DNA of 64,000 nucleotides from Portulaca oleracea (lineage: Eukaryota; Streptophyta; Magnoliopsida; Caryophyllales; Portulacaceae), in contig CM055892.1 in assembly GCA_029582165.1 (NCBI GenBank), forward strand, positions 9,827,254 to 9,891,253, written 5' to 3'. The stretch's first letter is position 1. The number at the start of each line of letters is the position of its first letter. A program made the translations under genes and the position numbers. Below the pieces are notes generated by a model that did not search any database, was not told the DNA's origin, and was given only the letters and a program-made list of their open reading frames with translations. This document shows positions 45,929-58,600 of this stretch, one piece after another.

Positions 45929-46509
45929 TAGGGGTGTAAACAAGTGAGCCCCCTTAGGCTTGGGCTCGACTTAGTTAGGAAAAGCAAGACTTGAATATTG
46001 TCGTGCTTCCAAAGTCAATGCTCGGATTTGATTCATATATTTGGGCCCGTACCCCGCTTGTAAGTTGACCCGGCCCCATTTTTTAAAAAAAATTTAACAT
46101 TTTCTAAATTCAAATAAAACAAATAAACTTCTAGATATTTATTAAACATAAGTAGAAATAATATTTTTTTACAATAAGGGTACAATCAAGCGAAATTTAA
46201 ACATTAATGCTTGAGATTACTAAGCATAACAAAAACACTAAAAAGAAATAACAAATTTATACTATAATATTAAATTTTAAATATTTAAATTAATATATAA
46301 TTGATTAGTATTTATAGAGCATAACATACTTCTTACTAAAATACTTGAACGAACCTAATAGAGCGGAGTATGAGCTGAACCCCTCTACCATTGGGCTCAG
46401 CTCAGCAGATATCCAAGCGGAACTCGAGTTGGGCCAAATTTTGGTGATATTGAGCTTGAGCTGAGCTTTGAATGAGTTGAACCCGAGCGATTTGCAAGCC
46501 GGCTCGATT
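45929..46509. mobile_element. Non-autonomous hAT-like element, right end missing
   Basis: The left end TAGGGGTGTAAACAAGTGAGC and the interior GGGCTCG/CGAGCTGAGC motifs on both strands are typical of small hAT elements. The right side reaches CAAGCCGGCTCGATTCA and then breaks off where the next inverted-repeat element begins. Confidence 0.5.
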
Positions 46510-46960
46510 CAGTTAAAACCCGACATGGATGGGGTAGTTAGGTGTTCAAGTGTCCAATATATATGGATTGTAGTTTGGGTTTTTGGCCACAAATAATCTG
46601 TACTGAGGGGCTTGTGATTGGGAATAATCCAAAGTGACATTTCAGCTATTATCGATCTGTCTTTTACTATTTTCTCATGTGATTCGAATCAATTTTCTTG
46701 GAAAGTGACATAGTGTTGAAGAGTATGTTTGTTCATACTTCAAAAAGGAAATTTCTGGTCGCCACGTCAGCTTCCGGTACTACAAATTGATTCTAGACTG
46801 CTATGGTAAAATAGTTAAAAAGTACATACTGTCAGTAGCCGAAAAGTCACTTTAAATTATTCCCAATCATAAGCCCCTCAGTACGGATTATTTGTGGCCA
46901 AAACCCAAACTACAATCCATATAAACACCTAACTACCCCAACCATGTCGGGTTTTAACTG
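46510..46960. mobile_element. Fold-back/TIR element (451 bp, about 140-bp arms)
   Basis: The left arm CAGTTAAAACCCGACATGG...CAAAGTGAC is repeated inverted on the right (...CCATGTCGGGTTTTAACTG). The arms include GGATTGTAGTTTGGGTTTT and GATTGGGAATAAT. Target duplication is not evident. The element lies about 300 bp upstream of the PTB start codon. Confidence 0.75.
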
Positions 46961-47257
46961 CGTATGAATTATTTGTGGCAAAAAAACCCTTGTATTTTTC
47001 GTTTTTCCATGGGTATCCTACCCGTTGCCAAAAAAATAAAAAAATAAAAAAAATAAAACTTTTGTGAGAAAAGAAAGTTTTACATACGATCCGGGCAAGT
47101 AATCTATACCCTCAGATGCTCGGTCGATACTCGATAGGTTTGTGATCAGTCATCAATCATCATACCGAACCCTCGCGAATAGAAACCTCTAATCCTTGTT
47201 CATCCGATCGAATTCCCGTTCAGCTTTTTCACGTAATTTGAAACCCTAACCCTGGTA
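46961..47257 (+). promoter_or_regulatory. Upstream region and presumed 5' UTR of the PTB gene
   Basis: It has an A-rich stretch (47030-47060), no clear TATA box near the expected start, and a pyrimidine/CCCTAA-containing leader (AAACCCTAACCC) just before the ATG. The leader may hold a telobox-like element (AAACCCTAA), often found in plant housekeeping promoters. Confidence 0.45.
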
Positions 47258-49521
47258 ATGTCGACAGCCGGGCAACAGCAGTTTAGATACACCCAGACTC
47301 CATCCAAAGTCCTTCACCTCCGCAACCTCCCATGGGAGTGCTCTGAAGAGGAGCTTATTGAGCTCTGCAAACCCTTCGGCAAAGTTGTTAACACCAAGTG
47401 CAATGTTGGTGCTAATCGGAATCAGGCCTTCGTCGAATTTGTGAGCTCTAATTTCCCTATCGACAATTTCGTTTCTAAATTTGTAGTCCATTAATCTCGT
47501 AATTCTGCATTTGAACTTGGTTGATTGTTGTGTATATGTGCACCAATATTTTGTTTTGGGTGCTTCACTTGGAGTCCTTGCCTCCTTCGGGATTGTGTGA
47601 ATTTTGGGTTTTAATGCTGTTCTATTGGGCCTAAATGCGACAGCGAAAAGGGGGATGAGGTGTGATTTGTGAGGCTTTTGTTTTTTGGGGAAAGATTTTT
47701 ATGAACTTTGATTGGGTATTTACTATGGGAGAGATGTTGGTGGTGCGAGCTGAGAAAGATGGGTGATGTTTAATCATAAGCGAACAATATTAGATGAAAC
47801 CTTGGGGCCATAAATATTGACACATTCAATTGTTATGTATTGGTGAAACTATATGCTAACATTATCCAATTGTCGTGTTTTATTAGATTACTCTATGCAT
47901 GATTATGTGCAAATGTTAACCCAAAATAAGCTAACGCTGTGACTTTCCTTTTTACACCTTCCAACTTTTTTGTTCAAAAAATACTCTATGAGATGTTAGT
48001 GGGCGTGTTTTATTCTAACAATACTCTATAAGATGTTTGTTGGAGAGCTTTGTTCAAACTTCAAAGAATACTGTGGAAAATGTTTGTGGAGTAGCCCTTC
48101 TCTCTTACATTCATTGACATGGGTGTGATGTGCTTATTGGAGAGCTGTGCTAAGTGAGGAGGTCATAGAAAATGTGAAGGCAAATCAGGCTTCTAAAGGA
48201 GTATATGTTGAAAGTCATTCCTGAAATTTACCTCGAGGAGGTTCTCCGACTAATTGGCTTCATGATAGTTGTTTCAAATTTAGGTTAATTTGATTTGATT
48301 TGAGTATTCAAGCCTTGATAACTGCTTCATGTAGTAGGTGCTGATTGGTTAGTGCATCTTTTCCTTGAGATCTAGATTTATTAGCTGCTCCAAAATCCTG
48401 TTCTATAATCAGGTTCTAATGACTAATTAATTGCAGGCAGACCTTAATCAGGCCATCTCAATGATTTCGTACTATGCTTCTTCTTCAGAGCCTGCGCAAA
48501 TTCGTGGTAAAACTGTTTACATTCAATATTCAAACAGACATGAAATTGTTAACAATAAGAGCCCCGGTGACACTCCCGGGAATGTCTTGCTAGTTACCAT
48601 GGAGGGAGTACAACCTGGTGATGTAACCATCGAAGTTATTCACTTGGTGAGTACTCATCCCACATTTACTTTAACATTAATGTAGCCTGTCAAAATAATT
48701 TTTACATATTGATGTGATTATCATTCCTTTCTTGTTGGTATTATAGTAGTTTAATGATATTTATTTAGGAGTTGGTTTCTGTCATACATGATACATTTGG
48801 TTATATTACTGTTTGTCGTCAAGAGTTTGATTTGGTATGAGTTTTTCTTTTATGCATCTTGTTCTTACATTACTGTAAATGTTTGGTATTAGATAAATAT
48901 GAGAAGCTGTTGGCTGTCTTGTATGTCAAGTTGTGTCACATGTCATGTGCTTTAACTCGCACCTATCAGGTTCAAGTAGTCAGGGATTTTGAAAATGAAA
49001 ACTGCAATTGAGTTAATCAGTACATGATTTCTTCTTTTGTTTTGATTAATTATCCATTAGAAGATTAGAGAGGCCACCTTCATGGCCTTGATGAGTGATT
49101 GAGAGGGACCTACAAGTGAAAGATTGGTCCAAACTAAATTCCGTAATCTTATAGCAACCAAACTTCTTGGAAAAATAGGAAGACGATTGTGTAAAACTTG
49201 TAAATAGTCTAAAGTTTCAGATAATTAAGCTTTTGGGATTTCTATTATTGCAATTGCTAGGATACTATTTGATTTAATTTTTTTTTCATTAGCCTCTAAA
49301 ATGGATTAAGTTGTGGTTGTTCTCCAGAACATTTAAGTGGACTGATGTCACGAAACAATAATACTTTCTCTTTCAGTTTTGACTTGCACCTTTATTTTAT
49401 GTGGAACTATTATGGTAACGTTTACTATCAGGTACACTCTCTTCCTTTGTTTCTTTATTTCTATTGGACGTTAGAATGAATCTCATTATATTTGATGGAA
49501 TCCTTTCTTAACACCACCGAG

Positions 49522-49591
<70 letters not shown>

Positions 49592-49715
49592 AAACTGGTG
49601 TGAAATGACTAGTATTTTGTAGCGTTTTTACCATAGGCTTTGTATTCCTTTGGGGTCACCAAAGTAACATCAGATGAAAGAAATGCCTCAATTTTTGAAA
49701 TAGATGTATATCTCC

Positions 49716-49773
<58 letters not shown>

Positions 49774-51689
49774 ACTGGTGTGAAATGACTAGTATTTTGT
49801 AGCGTTTTTACCATAGGCTTTGTATTCCTTTGGGGTCACCAAAGTAACATCAGATGAAAGAAATGCCTCAATTTTTGAAATAGATGTATATCTCCTTATT
49901 CAACTGCAAAGGAATCCCCACATTGGTTTGTAGAAGGTTTAAAACTTGCTATTGCCATGTGATGTACATATTTGGTTTGAGGTTGCAACTTGCAACTTTG
50001 GGTACAATTCCTATGGAGGAGGATATGCTTAAGGGAAGAAATTTCAATTTGGCAGATGGATATCCTATGCGCCAATGTGGGGAAGAATGGGGTTGATCAG
50101 TTCTTGTTTGTTGCCAATGGGTCTCATCACTATGGCATTCATCTTGCTTTGATGAGGGTTAATTGGATCCAACAGTCCAATTTTAAAGACGTCTTGAGTG
50201 GTTGAATTAGAGGATTAAAGAAGCTTGGAGTTATGGAATTTGGAAGTTGGCTCCTCTAGCTATTTGGTGGTGTGCTTGGAAAGAGAGAAATCATTTGTCC
50301 ATAATCTGGATAGGTGAAAAGTGATTTATTTTTCTACCTCGATTGTAATGGACTAAAGTAAAATACCTCTCTATACCTCTTCTACTTCTTTTCCATGGAC
50401 TAGTAGGGAGTGAAATATTTTAAAATCTGGCGTCAGTCCAAACTTAGCTTTTTGTTTTTTTTTTTATTTTTTTTTAATTCATTATGTAGGACTGCTACAT
50501 TAGACTTTCCAGTCCCTATTTTGCATTGAGACTTTTGGGGTATTGGATTTGAATTTGTACTTGGAGTGAGAGGAATCAATGGATGTTTCAGGGCAGGGAC
50601 TTATCTGTTGCTGATTTTAAGCTTCATTTTTTGAAGAAGTTGTGTATCTAGAACCAAGTGCTCAAACAAGGTACAAAATTAGGTTGGAGACTGAAGGCAT
50701 GACTTCGAGCACTCCTTTTGTATGAGGGCTGCCACCACCTTGGTGTCTTTTATACACACACACACACACACACACACACGTGCACACATATTCTTAATTC
50801 CTTGTAAAAACAAGCACCTATTTGGTTTTGAATTTCCTTTTAAAATGTGTTCTTTAATGTCCGGGATATACTATCTTTGTTTAACCGAAGATTGACCCAT
50901 ACACATGATCCTTTTTATTGAGTTTTGTTGTGCTGGTAGCTTTGTAGTGAACAGTTTTTGTTTGAGTGTTTGATGTACTTCACTAAAGGTTTTCCGTTTA
51001 CTTGACACCTGGCAAAACAGCCTACAATTATTGATATTGGACTGACTCTCAAGCTATGTTACTCTGACTCGGGTACGGGTGTCGGACTTGGACACATATC
51101 CGTGGGTCGGACACAATTTTTTGGCTTTTATGGGACCTGGGGACAGGGTCTTGTATTTGGTCACGGGTACGGGACACGAAGATGGGTACAGATGCAATTT
51201 TTGTAATAAGCTAAATACTTAAAAAGTTCATAATCATTGTTCATAAAACAACATTAACAACTTAGATAAAGTCTAACATAAAAATAAACAGTAAACTTAT
51301 GGAGTTCATTCATAAAACAATCAAAATTTCCGTAGTTTGCATGAGTATATTCACTCTACATTATCCTCCAAAATTACCACTTCCAAGCTCTGGATCATCC
51401 AAGGACAACTCAGAAGTGGCCGATTGCCAAAGTGGGTGTAGGACACATATCCTGTGTCCATGTCCATGTCGTGTCATGTCGTGTCGGACATGGGTACGGC
51501 TACTATTTAGAATCAGAGCTCTCAAGGACCTTATAGTAGGCAGAGCACAATGCTGGTTTATGTTAATTATTAATTGGGCCTGGGCATGTGTTCTTGATTG
51601 CGTTATTTTCCTTGTGGGCGTGGCTTCTATTGTGTTACTGTGTGGGTTTCTTTTTTCCATCCTTTTTCCTCTTTTTAGCTTTCTTCCCT

Positions 51690-51727
<38 letters not shown>

Positions 51728-54700
51728 ACTTACTCAGAAAAGAGAGAGTGAGAGGGGGGGGGGGGGATAGAGGGGTTTTTCTGTTCTAATCTGTTCCCCT
51801 ACATTTTCTATCCTTTTCTGATGTGTGGCTTCAAAATAAAATAACTTGGCTAAATTTTGCAGTTATCTATATTGTTTCCTTTGCATCATGAATTTGATTA
51901 AGTTGATTGGATAACAGATGTGATGTTTCTTATTTAAACTCTTCTGTTGGGGATAGTCTGGAAATATTTTATGTAGGCCATTCTGCTTTCTAAGTTCTAT
52001 TATCATGATTAAAATATTCAGGTGTCATTTTGCATTTGATTCTCATGTATTATTTTGTTCCTATGAGTATATCCCATAATGTCTTCTTTTGTTATTGGTA
52101 TAGGTCTTATATTATATGTGCTATTGTCATTACTAAATCCTTCTTTAATTTGCAAGGTCTTTTCTGCCTTTGGGTTTGTCCACAAAATTGCTACTTTCGA
52201 GAAGGCAGCCGGTTTTCAGGTGTGTGATATAGCTTTGCGACCTTTTTTGATTGTGAATCATAGGTCTTTGATTCCGGCATCCTTTGGCATTGTTTTTAAC
52301 CCTGTGATGTCTAATTGCAGGCTCTAATCCAATTTAGTGATGTAGAGACTGCAAGTGCAGCAAAGAATGCCTTGGATGGAAGGAGTATACCCAAGTATGC
52401 TGTAGTACTTATAGTATTAGTTGTGCTTCCCTATTTATGTTATCCCAATTTCCAATGGCTCACAGTCACTGTCTTTGAAGTATATAGTTCATGGGTTTCT
52501 ATACATTTTCTTGTGATTTGTTGTTGTAGGAAGATAAAATACCAGTCAAAACTAAAAGTTGTACATTGATTGATGACAAAAAGTACTGATGAAATGTTTA
52601 ATTAGGTATTTGCTTCCAGAACATGTTGGTTCTTGCCACTTGCGAATATCATACTCTGCGCACACCGACCTAAATATCAAATTTCAGTCTCACAGGAGCA
52701 GGTATGGTTGATTAAGGAGATTGAGCATTAGGGTTATGTTTCTTACATATTTTGACCCCCCCTCTCTCTTTTCCAATTTCTGAGTGCTTGAACTTCTTTA
52801 TGCCTGTAAATCTTCATTTTGTTCATGCTTATGTTTGTGGATTCTTTTGTGATTATAGGTTAGTGAAGCCTGGCAGATACACAACACAGATGTGTTCTTG
52901 AGAGCTTAGTAATTTCTTTGACTCTGACAGTTTCATGCATATTTCAGTAGATCTGTAGAAATATTTGGCTGCTGCTTCTCTGATCTTGATGGCAGAGATG
53001 CTTGCATTGTTCTGAAGTGGAGGAAGTTTTCTTCTACTTTTTTCTCATTGCTCGTAGAATTCCATTCATAAGCAGGCACTCCTATCTGACATGTGTACTA
53101 GTAATCCGAAATTACTAGCTGGTATTCTATGTAATGCTTACTTCGGGGATATGGATGACACTTCATAAAGAAATCTGTGCCAACCTTCATGATGTTCCCA
53201 CCAAAGTTACTCTTCTCAATAAACCATGATTTAATGCACCATACCCATGGCCATCCACCATCCATTCTCTGATTCACTGAAAATCCATCCATTGATACAA
53301 GATATGGTAGGTTGGGAGTTGATTAATTTGTTTAAGTATTATTGCGCTAGAAAATTCCTTCTGTATTGATTTACAGATTCTTTTGGGTTAGTGTCTCAGT
53401 ATGAAAATATTAGTGTGCGGTACTCTGAAGATGTTGGGGAATACTTGAATGTGCTTCAGGTGGGCTTTGCTAGTGTGGGTAAAGCTCATTGTTGAATTTC
53501 ATATGCAATATGCCGATATCTGCCATTGTTTGTCTGTGGCTAAGACCCTCTGAATTTCATTTATTGAAAATCATTATATTAAATATGCTGCTGTTTAGAG
53601 AAAATGCTCATCATGAAAAAGAAAGGGAAAATATGCTATCGTCACTGTTACAAGATTAATTCAAATCTAGGAAGTCAATCTAGAAATCAGATTACTGTTG
53701 AAGGTTCTAAGCATGACAAAGACTCAGAAAGATTCAAAAGACATTTTCAAGTCATATTAGGATTGGGATACATATGCTATGTTTCTAGAATATTTCCCTT
53801 TTCTCAAGTGTTTCTAGAGTACTTAGCTTTGGAATGGATCTCTACATGGTGTGATTTTGGGGTTTAAAGGATAGTGACCAGCATGGTTTGAGGATCTTGA
53901 TCACTTTTATGGCAGCTAACTTTTAGAGTTTTAGCACGTTGCATTAGTTTGGGTAGCAATGTGATGCTGCTAGAACTTACATGAAGGGGGACTTGAAAAA
54001 CAAGTTTCTATTGGAAGATGAAAGTGAATGATTAAAGTGCACAACTGATTTGAGTGTGTAATGCATGACCTAATTTTTCACCTTAAGTACTTTTGTCTGT
54101 GAGTGTGGGCGCTGCGGCTTGCAATTTGGGTTCAATTGCCAAAAGGTAACCGAAAACCCAACACAGATGTTCTTGGGACACAAAGTTGTCAGACTGTGAG
54201 ACCTGAGTGTGGCATGACGACCATTCTGTGCACAACATTCTAATTTGAGTATGGCCGAGTGACCTGGCAGTCACCTGCCTTCCCATGCAACCATTTTTTG
54301 AGGCCAGTTGTATAATTCTGAGTTAAATGTCTTGAAGAGCATTTGAGGACAAATGCATGAAGGCAGAGTCCCAACCCTCTGTGGTGGAGGGTGCCAGGGG
54401 GAGCAGCTGCTTATGAAGCTAATACTCTTTGCATGATTGTGATTTTGACAGCTTGAATAAGGAATAACATGGAGATTTTGCTTCCTATTTGGCTTAGATC
54501 CAGACCAGTATCCAAGTGCATGTTGTGGGGAATTGTTGCATGAGAGAAGCTTGTCAGTTTCTTTTTATTTTTGTTTTGGGGTTGGTCTATTACAATAGGT
54601 GATTTAAATGTATTTGTTCACATGTCTTTTGTGGCTTACATTATATCTCTGCAATAACTAAGAATGCCTTCATTTCCATGAGCCGGTTTGGAACTGTAAG

Positions 54701-56914
54701 CATATCAAGTGTCAGATTGAGGAGCTTTTTCAGTAACTTTTGTACTCTTGTTAATAGGTGTACTGTTCTCTGATGAACTTTCTGCGCCTCCATTGCATAC
54801 ATGGCTGTGCTTGTGCTAGATCATATTTACAGAATTCCTGAACCCTCCTTGGCATGCTTTGAACTGGTTCATATGTACAGAAACATGATCCTAGGGTGCC
54901 AATTTGTCAAATATGGAGAATTAAGCAAACCCTATCTGGCTATCTCCAACATTTGTCAACTATGGAATATTGTATCTGATGGGGTGTACTGGGTCAAAGG
55001 CACAAATGAATATCTTTCTGGAATATACTGAAAAGTGGTGGCATTATTGTTTGATGCTTTTCTTTTGCAACCCGATCCTGATGGAAAAGGGTTTTCTGTG
55101 GATGACCTTTAGCTACTTTAGATTTCGCAATTTACTGCTCCTTTCCCTCTGATTTTAACTCTAAAGTGAGTATGTAATTTTATTTACCTACTTTCTTGAA
55201 ACTATATGTAAAATACCTGTCCTATTTTGTCACTAGCATGTCGTAGTGTAGTAGGTTAAAACACTATAGCATGGTTCACCCTATAAATGCATTTTGTCCT
55301 TTTGCAGGGACTATACCAATCCATACCTTCCAGTGAACCCTACAGCATTTGAGGGTTTTGTTCAGGTAATTCTTGGGTATATAAACTTGACCTGATTTCT
55401 CTGTTCAAGGTTTACTAAGGTCATGCCTTTATGTAGCCGGTTATGGGTCCTGATGGGACTAAAAAAGAACCAGAGAGTAACGTGCTTCTGGCTGCAATTG
55501 AAAATATGCAATATGCAGTGACTCCTGATGTTCTTCAAACGGTAATGGAATGCATTGTTGCCATCCCTCAATAGTTGTCAGTTTCAATTGGATTTTGTTG
55601 TGCTCATTTCATACTTTCTTTTCAGGTGTTTTCTGCATTTGGGACAGTTCAAAAAATTGCTATATTTGAGAAGAATGGGCAGACACAGGCACTTATTCAG
55701 TATCCTGGTGAGAGACCTCACTGTCTTCTTTTTAGTTTGTATGTATTCTTGTGTCTCATCTGCTATATTTGTAGGATTGTTCATTGTTAGGTTCTTTTTT
55801 TATTTATTTTTTTTTTTTTTTTTGGTTAATAAGCTTTTTGAACCATCAAGTCTGTTAAACTGCACAAAGCAAAACACTTCTTTATTTGGTGTCTTGCTCT
55901 TTTCAATTGACTCCCCCCCCCCCCCAAAAAAAAAAGAAAGAGAAAAAGAATCCCGAAAAAGTGTGGAATGAAGTACTTTGTAATTACATATGGTAAAACT
56001 GTAAAACATTGTACCGATATGCATGAAATTGGCAGCTATATATGGAGCATTGTATAATGCCATGGAAGATGGAACATTTGTAAATTGCATGGTTGTTCAC
56101 TGTTATTCATTGGCCATTACCCGTGACTTAGATATGTGGGTATGAATGATGATAAAACTGACTGCTGGGAAACAAATGTTTGCTGATCAAGCAATTTTTT
56201 TCCTGCAGATATTACAACAGCCTCTGTTGCTAAAGACGCATTGGAAGGACACTGCATATATGATGGTGGCTATTGTAAGCTTCATATAACATATTCTCGT
56301 CATACTGATCTCAATGTAAAGGTATACATATGTGATTTTGAGTCTATTACAAAGAAAGTTGCAATCCATGAGTCCAAAAAATAAAGTTGGTCGTAACATG
56401 TATGCTTCTCGAGCTTTACCCAAATGCCATTTATTCGACTCTTAAAGCGGAGTTCCTGATTATCTAAAGTGGTAAATTTCTTCTGGAATAGGCTTACAGT
56501 GACAAAAGTCGAGATTACACAGTCCTGGACCCCACCCTGGTTGCAGCACAGCCAAATTCAAGTTACCCTGCTGCTCCAGCAGCAGCCTGGGCAAATCCTC
56601 AAGCAGCAGCAGGGTACACTCCAAATGGCTATGGTGGTAATGCCAATATGCCTCAGAATGTTGTCGCCTCAACATCCATCCCAGCTGGCCAGGGAACGTT
56701 TGTTTCAGTCCCAAGCACATTCCCCGGTCAAACATTTGCATCATCTCCAGCAGGTGCTGCACCTGCTTATGTTTCTGCACCAGTTGCAGCTTCCTCTCCT
56801 TTGGTTCCGCCGCCGGGTTTAGGCTCAATGCCAATGGCTTCTCCTGCACAACCTAGCATACCACCTCCTGGTGCAGTTTCGCCTGCTGGACAGGCGGGTC
56901 CCTATTACAGATAG
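47258..56914 (+). CDS. Polypyrimidine tract-binding protein homolog (PTBPH1/2 type), 10 coding exons
   Basis: Exons by GT/AG and frame: 47258-47440, 48437-48646, 52157-52219, 52321-52394, 52606-52701, 55308-55365, 55437-55541, 55626-55707, 56209-56321, 56492-56914; 1407 nt, 468 residues. PTB binds CU-rich RNA and controls splicing and mRNA fate in nucleus and cytoplasm. RRM1 (about 17-95) shows VLHLRNLPWEC and NQAFVEF. RRM2 (about 110-190) starts NVLLVTMEGV with VFSAFGFVHKIATFEK. RRM3 (about 243-325) starts NVLLAAIENMQ with VFSAFGTVQKIAIFEKNG and ITYSRHTDL. The tail (340-468) is Ala/Pro/Gln-rich and ends GQAGPYYR. The RRM region matches the Arabidopsis PTB1/PTB2 class; the tail is longer. Intron 2 (3.5 kb) and intron 5 (2.6 kb) are large. 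No frame defects seen. Confidence 0.92.
49526..49896. repeat. Tandem duplication of (CA)n plus 123-bp unit in PTB intron 2
   Basis: (CA)n at 49526-49587 is followed by the unit 49594-49716. A second (AC)n at about 49718-49768 is followed by the unit 49774-49896. The two 123-bp units appear identical (ACTGGTGTGAAATGACTAGT to ATCTCCT), giving a 180-bp period. This is either a very recent duplication or an assembly artefact. Confidence 0.92.
49980..50660 (+). pseudogene. LINE remnants (zf-RVT and tail) in PTB intron 2
   Basis: Across shifting frames the sequence gives RNFNLADGYPM, CGEE, QWVSSLWHSS, IKEAWSYGIWKLAPLAIWW and WKERNH, and near 50560-50640 RNQWMFQGRDLSVADFKLHF. This is the order of the zinc-binding RT-associated domain at the end of plant L1-type LINEs. 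A metal-binding Cys is replaced (PMR for PMC). Many stops. Confidence 0.65.
51054..51518. mobile_element. Non-autonomous TIR element with 8-bp TSD in PTB intron 2
   Basis: CTCTCAAG occurs at 51046-51053 and 51519-51526, immediately outside imperfect inverted ends (CTATGTTACTCTGACTCGGG; other strand CTCTGATTCTAAATAGTAGC). The interior has GGGTACGGGTGTCGGAC and its inverted counterpart GTCGGACATGGGTACGG. An 8-bp duplication suits hAT; no transposase. Confidence 0.7.
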
Positions 56915-58353
56915 CTATAGATATGCAAGTTGACATTTTGTGAAATTTCCTCATTTTTCGGGTTCGTTTTAGTTCTGGGTAGCTACTCTCATTTGTTACT
57001 GGAATTTGGTTGGCCAAATCCGACTTGGCGGTTTGGAGGGGAATGTTTATTCTTTACACTGCGTTTATTCGGTTTGTGTGTGTATCGTTTGAGTAGTGTT
57101 TTGTTGTGATAGACTATTTGCCATTTGTCTTTTCTTAAGCTTTTGGCTTCAGAATACTTCACAGTTACAGAAGTCCGTCCAAGTAGGACGTGTTGATCAT
57201 GTTTTTGACTTTTGAGTGTTCTGATGAACAATAGCCGTGTGTTGAGTTTGCGTGATTTTGGTTGAATGATCAACAGTGTAGTGTATTGGGAGTGGTACTT
57301 AGACTCATATTTCAAAATAGATGTATGTTTAAATTTCATAAAAGGTTTGAGCGGATTTATTCTCTTAATCTGCCTTCCCTCTCCTATGTTTTCCTATATG
57401 GCTGTATCTAAATCCAATAGGTTCTAAGCAAAAACATTACTTTTCTAGTGAAAAGGCAAATAGGCTAATTCCGTACCTTAACTGCCAACTCTGCTCTCGC
57501 TCTTCTAGATATCCCTGTGTTAATGACATTAGGTTGGTCTTAAAAGAATAAAAGGGGGGGGGGGGGGAGGGGAATCAACATCAGTGGTACTAAGGCTCTC
57601 CTCGTCTTTTACTGTGTACACTGTATACTGTATGGAAGCTGGAAGGCCATTCCTCTTTTATATACTATGCAGTGCACCGGAAACAGCTTCATGGTGTCAA
57701 AAGGTGCACATGAGCACCGATGTTTCCCATTTACTCTTTTTTTGTGAGAGTTAATGAGCTGGAGGGGCTTAGAATCCTATATATCCTTCGTTACTATGAG
57801 CTTCCTATGAGCTTGCTTGAGGGTTTGTATAACCAAAATGTGTTAAGGGTTCGTCATATTCTCAAATAAGGTTTGAATCTTAAAATGTGCTGAAAAGAGT
57901 TTGTGAAATTTTCAAATAAGGTTTGAATTGTAAGAAGGTTGAGGGTTATGATTGTTACCGTGGAATGCATACTTTCATTGTGCGTTCTAAGAAAAATGGT
58001 CTTTCAATATGTCCGCGGAAATGTCTAGAAACTTGAAGGTTGGAAGGAGAAAAGTCTGACAAGAGCAAGCCGAGAAGTATTGATAAATGCCATTGTGCAG
58101 GCTACCTCCACATGTGCTGTGCAATGTTTTGAATTATTCCTCATTTTTATGTGATGACTGACGATATTGATATGGAAAGGTTGGGAAGGAAACTTTGGTG
58201 GGGCTCAAATTGCGATGAAAAAAGCTTAGCATGGGTGATGGAATGGGCTTTAGGAAGCTCCATGCTTTCATCCTCACTTTCCTACGTAAGCAAGGATGGC
58301 TCTTGATGTAATGTCCAGACTCACTTGTGAGGAAGATCCTTAAGCCACTATAC
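56915..58353. other. PTB 3' UTR and intergenic DNA
   Basis: The first few hundred bases after the stop are presumably 3' UTR; no convincing AATAAA site could be fixed. A G-run lies at 57556-57570. No other gene recognised. Confidence 0.5.
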
Positions 58354-58429
58354 GACCCTAGGGGTGAATTTTAGGATACCAAACTCTGGTTTTAGGCTGG
58401 CTATTTATGACAAAGTTTGATGAAAGCCA

Positions 58430-58525
58430 AACCAATCCAAGAAAGAGGCATACGTTGGAACATTGGAAATGGCCCAAAGGTCAAAATATGGAAGGATAAG
58501 TGGCTTCTATTCTTAAATGGATTGG
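58430..58525 (+). pseudogene. LINE scrap (RT C-terminal motif)
   Basis: One frame reads QERGIRWNIGNGPKVKIWKD followed by KWLL, the conserved GxxWxIGNGxxxxxWxDxW block of plant LINEs. It lies between two exact 20-nt direct repeats (GACCCTAGGGGTGAATTTTA at 58354-58373 and 58581-58600). Confidence 0.6.
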
Positions 58526-58600
58526 AGTCAAGGTAAACAGATCCCCAATGACATTTGAAGAGGAATTTGTTGTTTATGGAGACCCTAGGGGTGAATTTTA

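Noticed and set aside
50755..50780. (AC)n tract in PTB intron 2 as a regulatory element
   Set aside because: Plain microsatellite; nothing more can be said.
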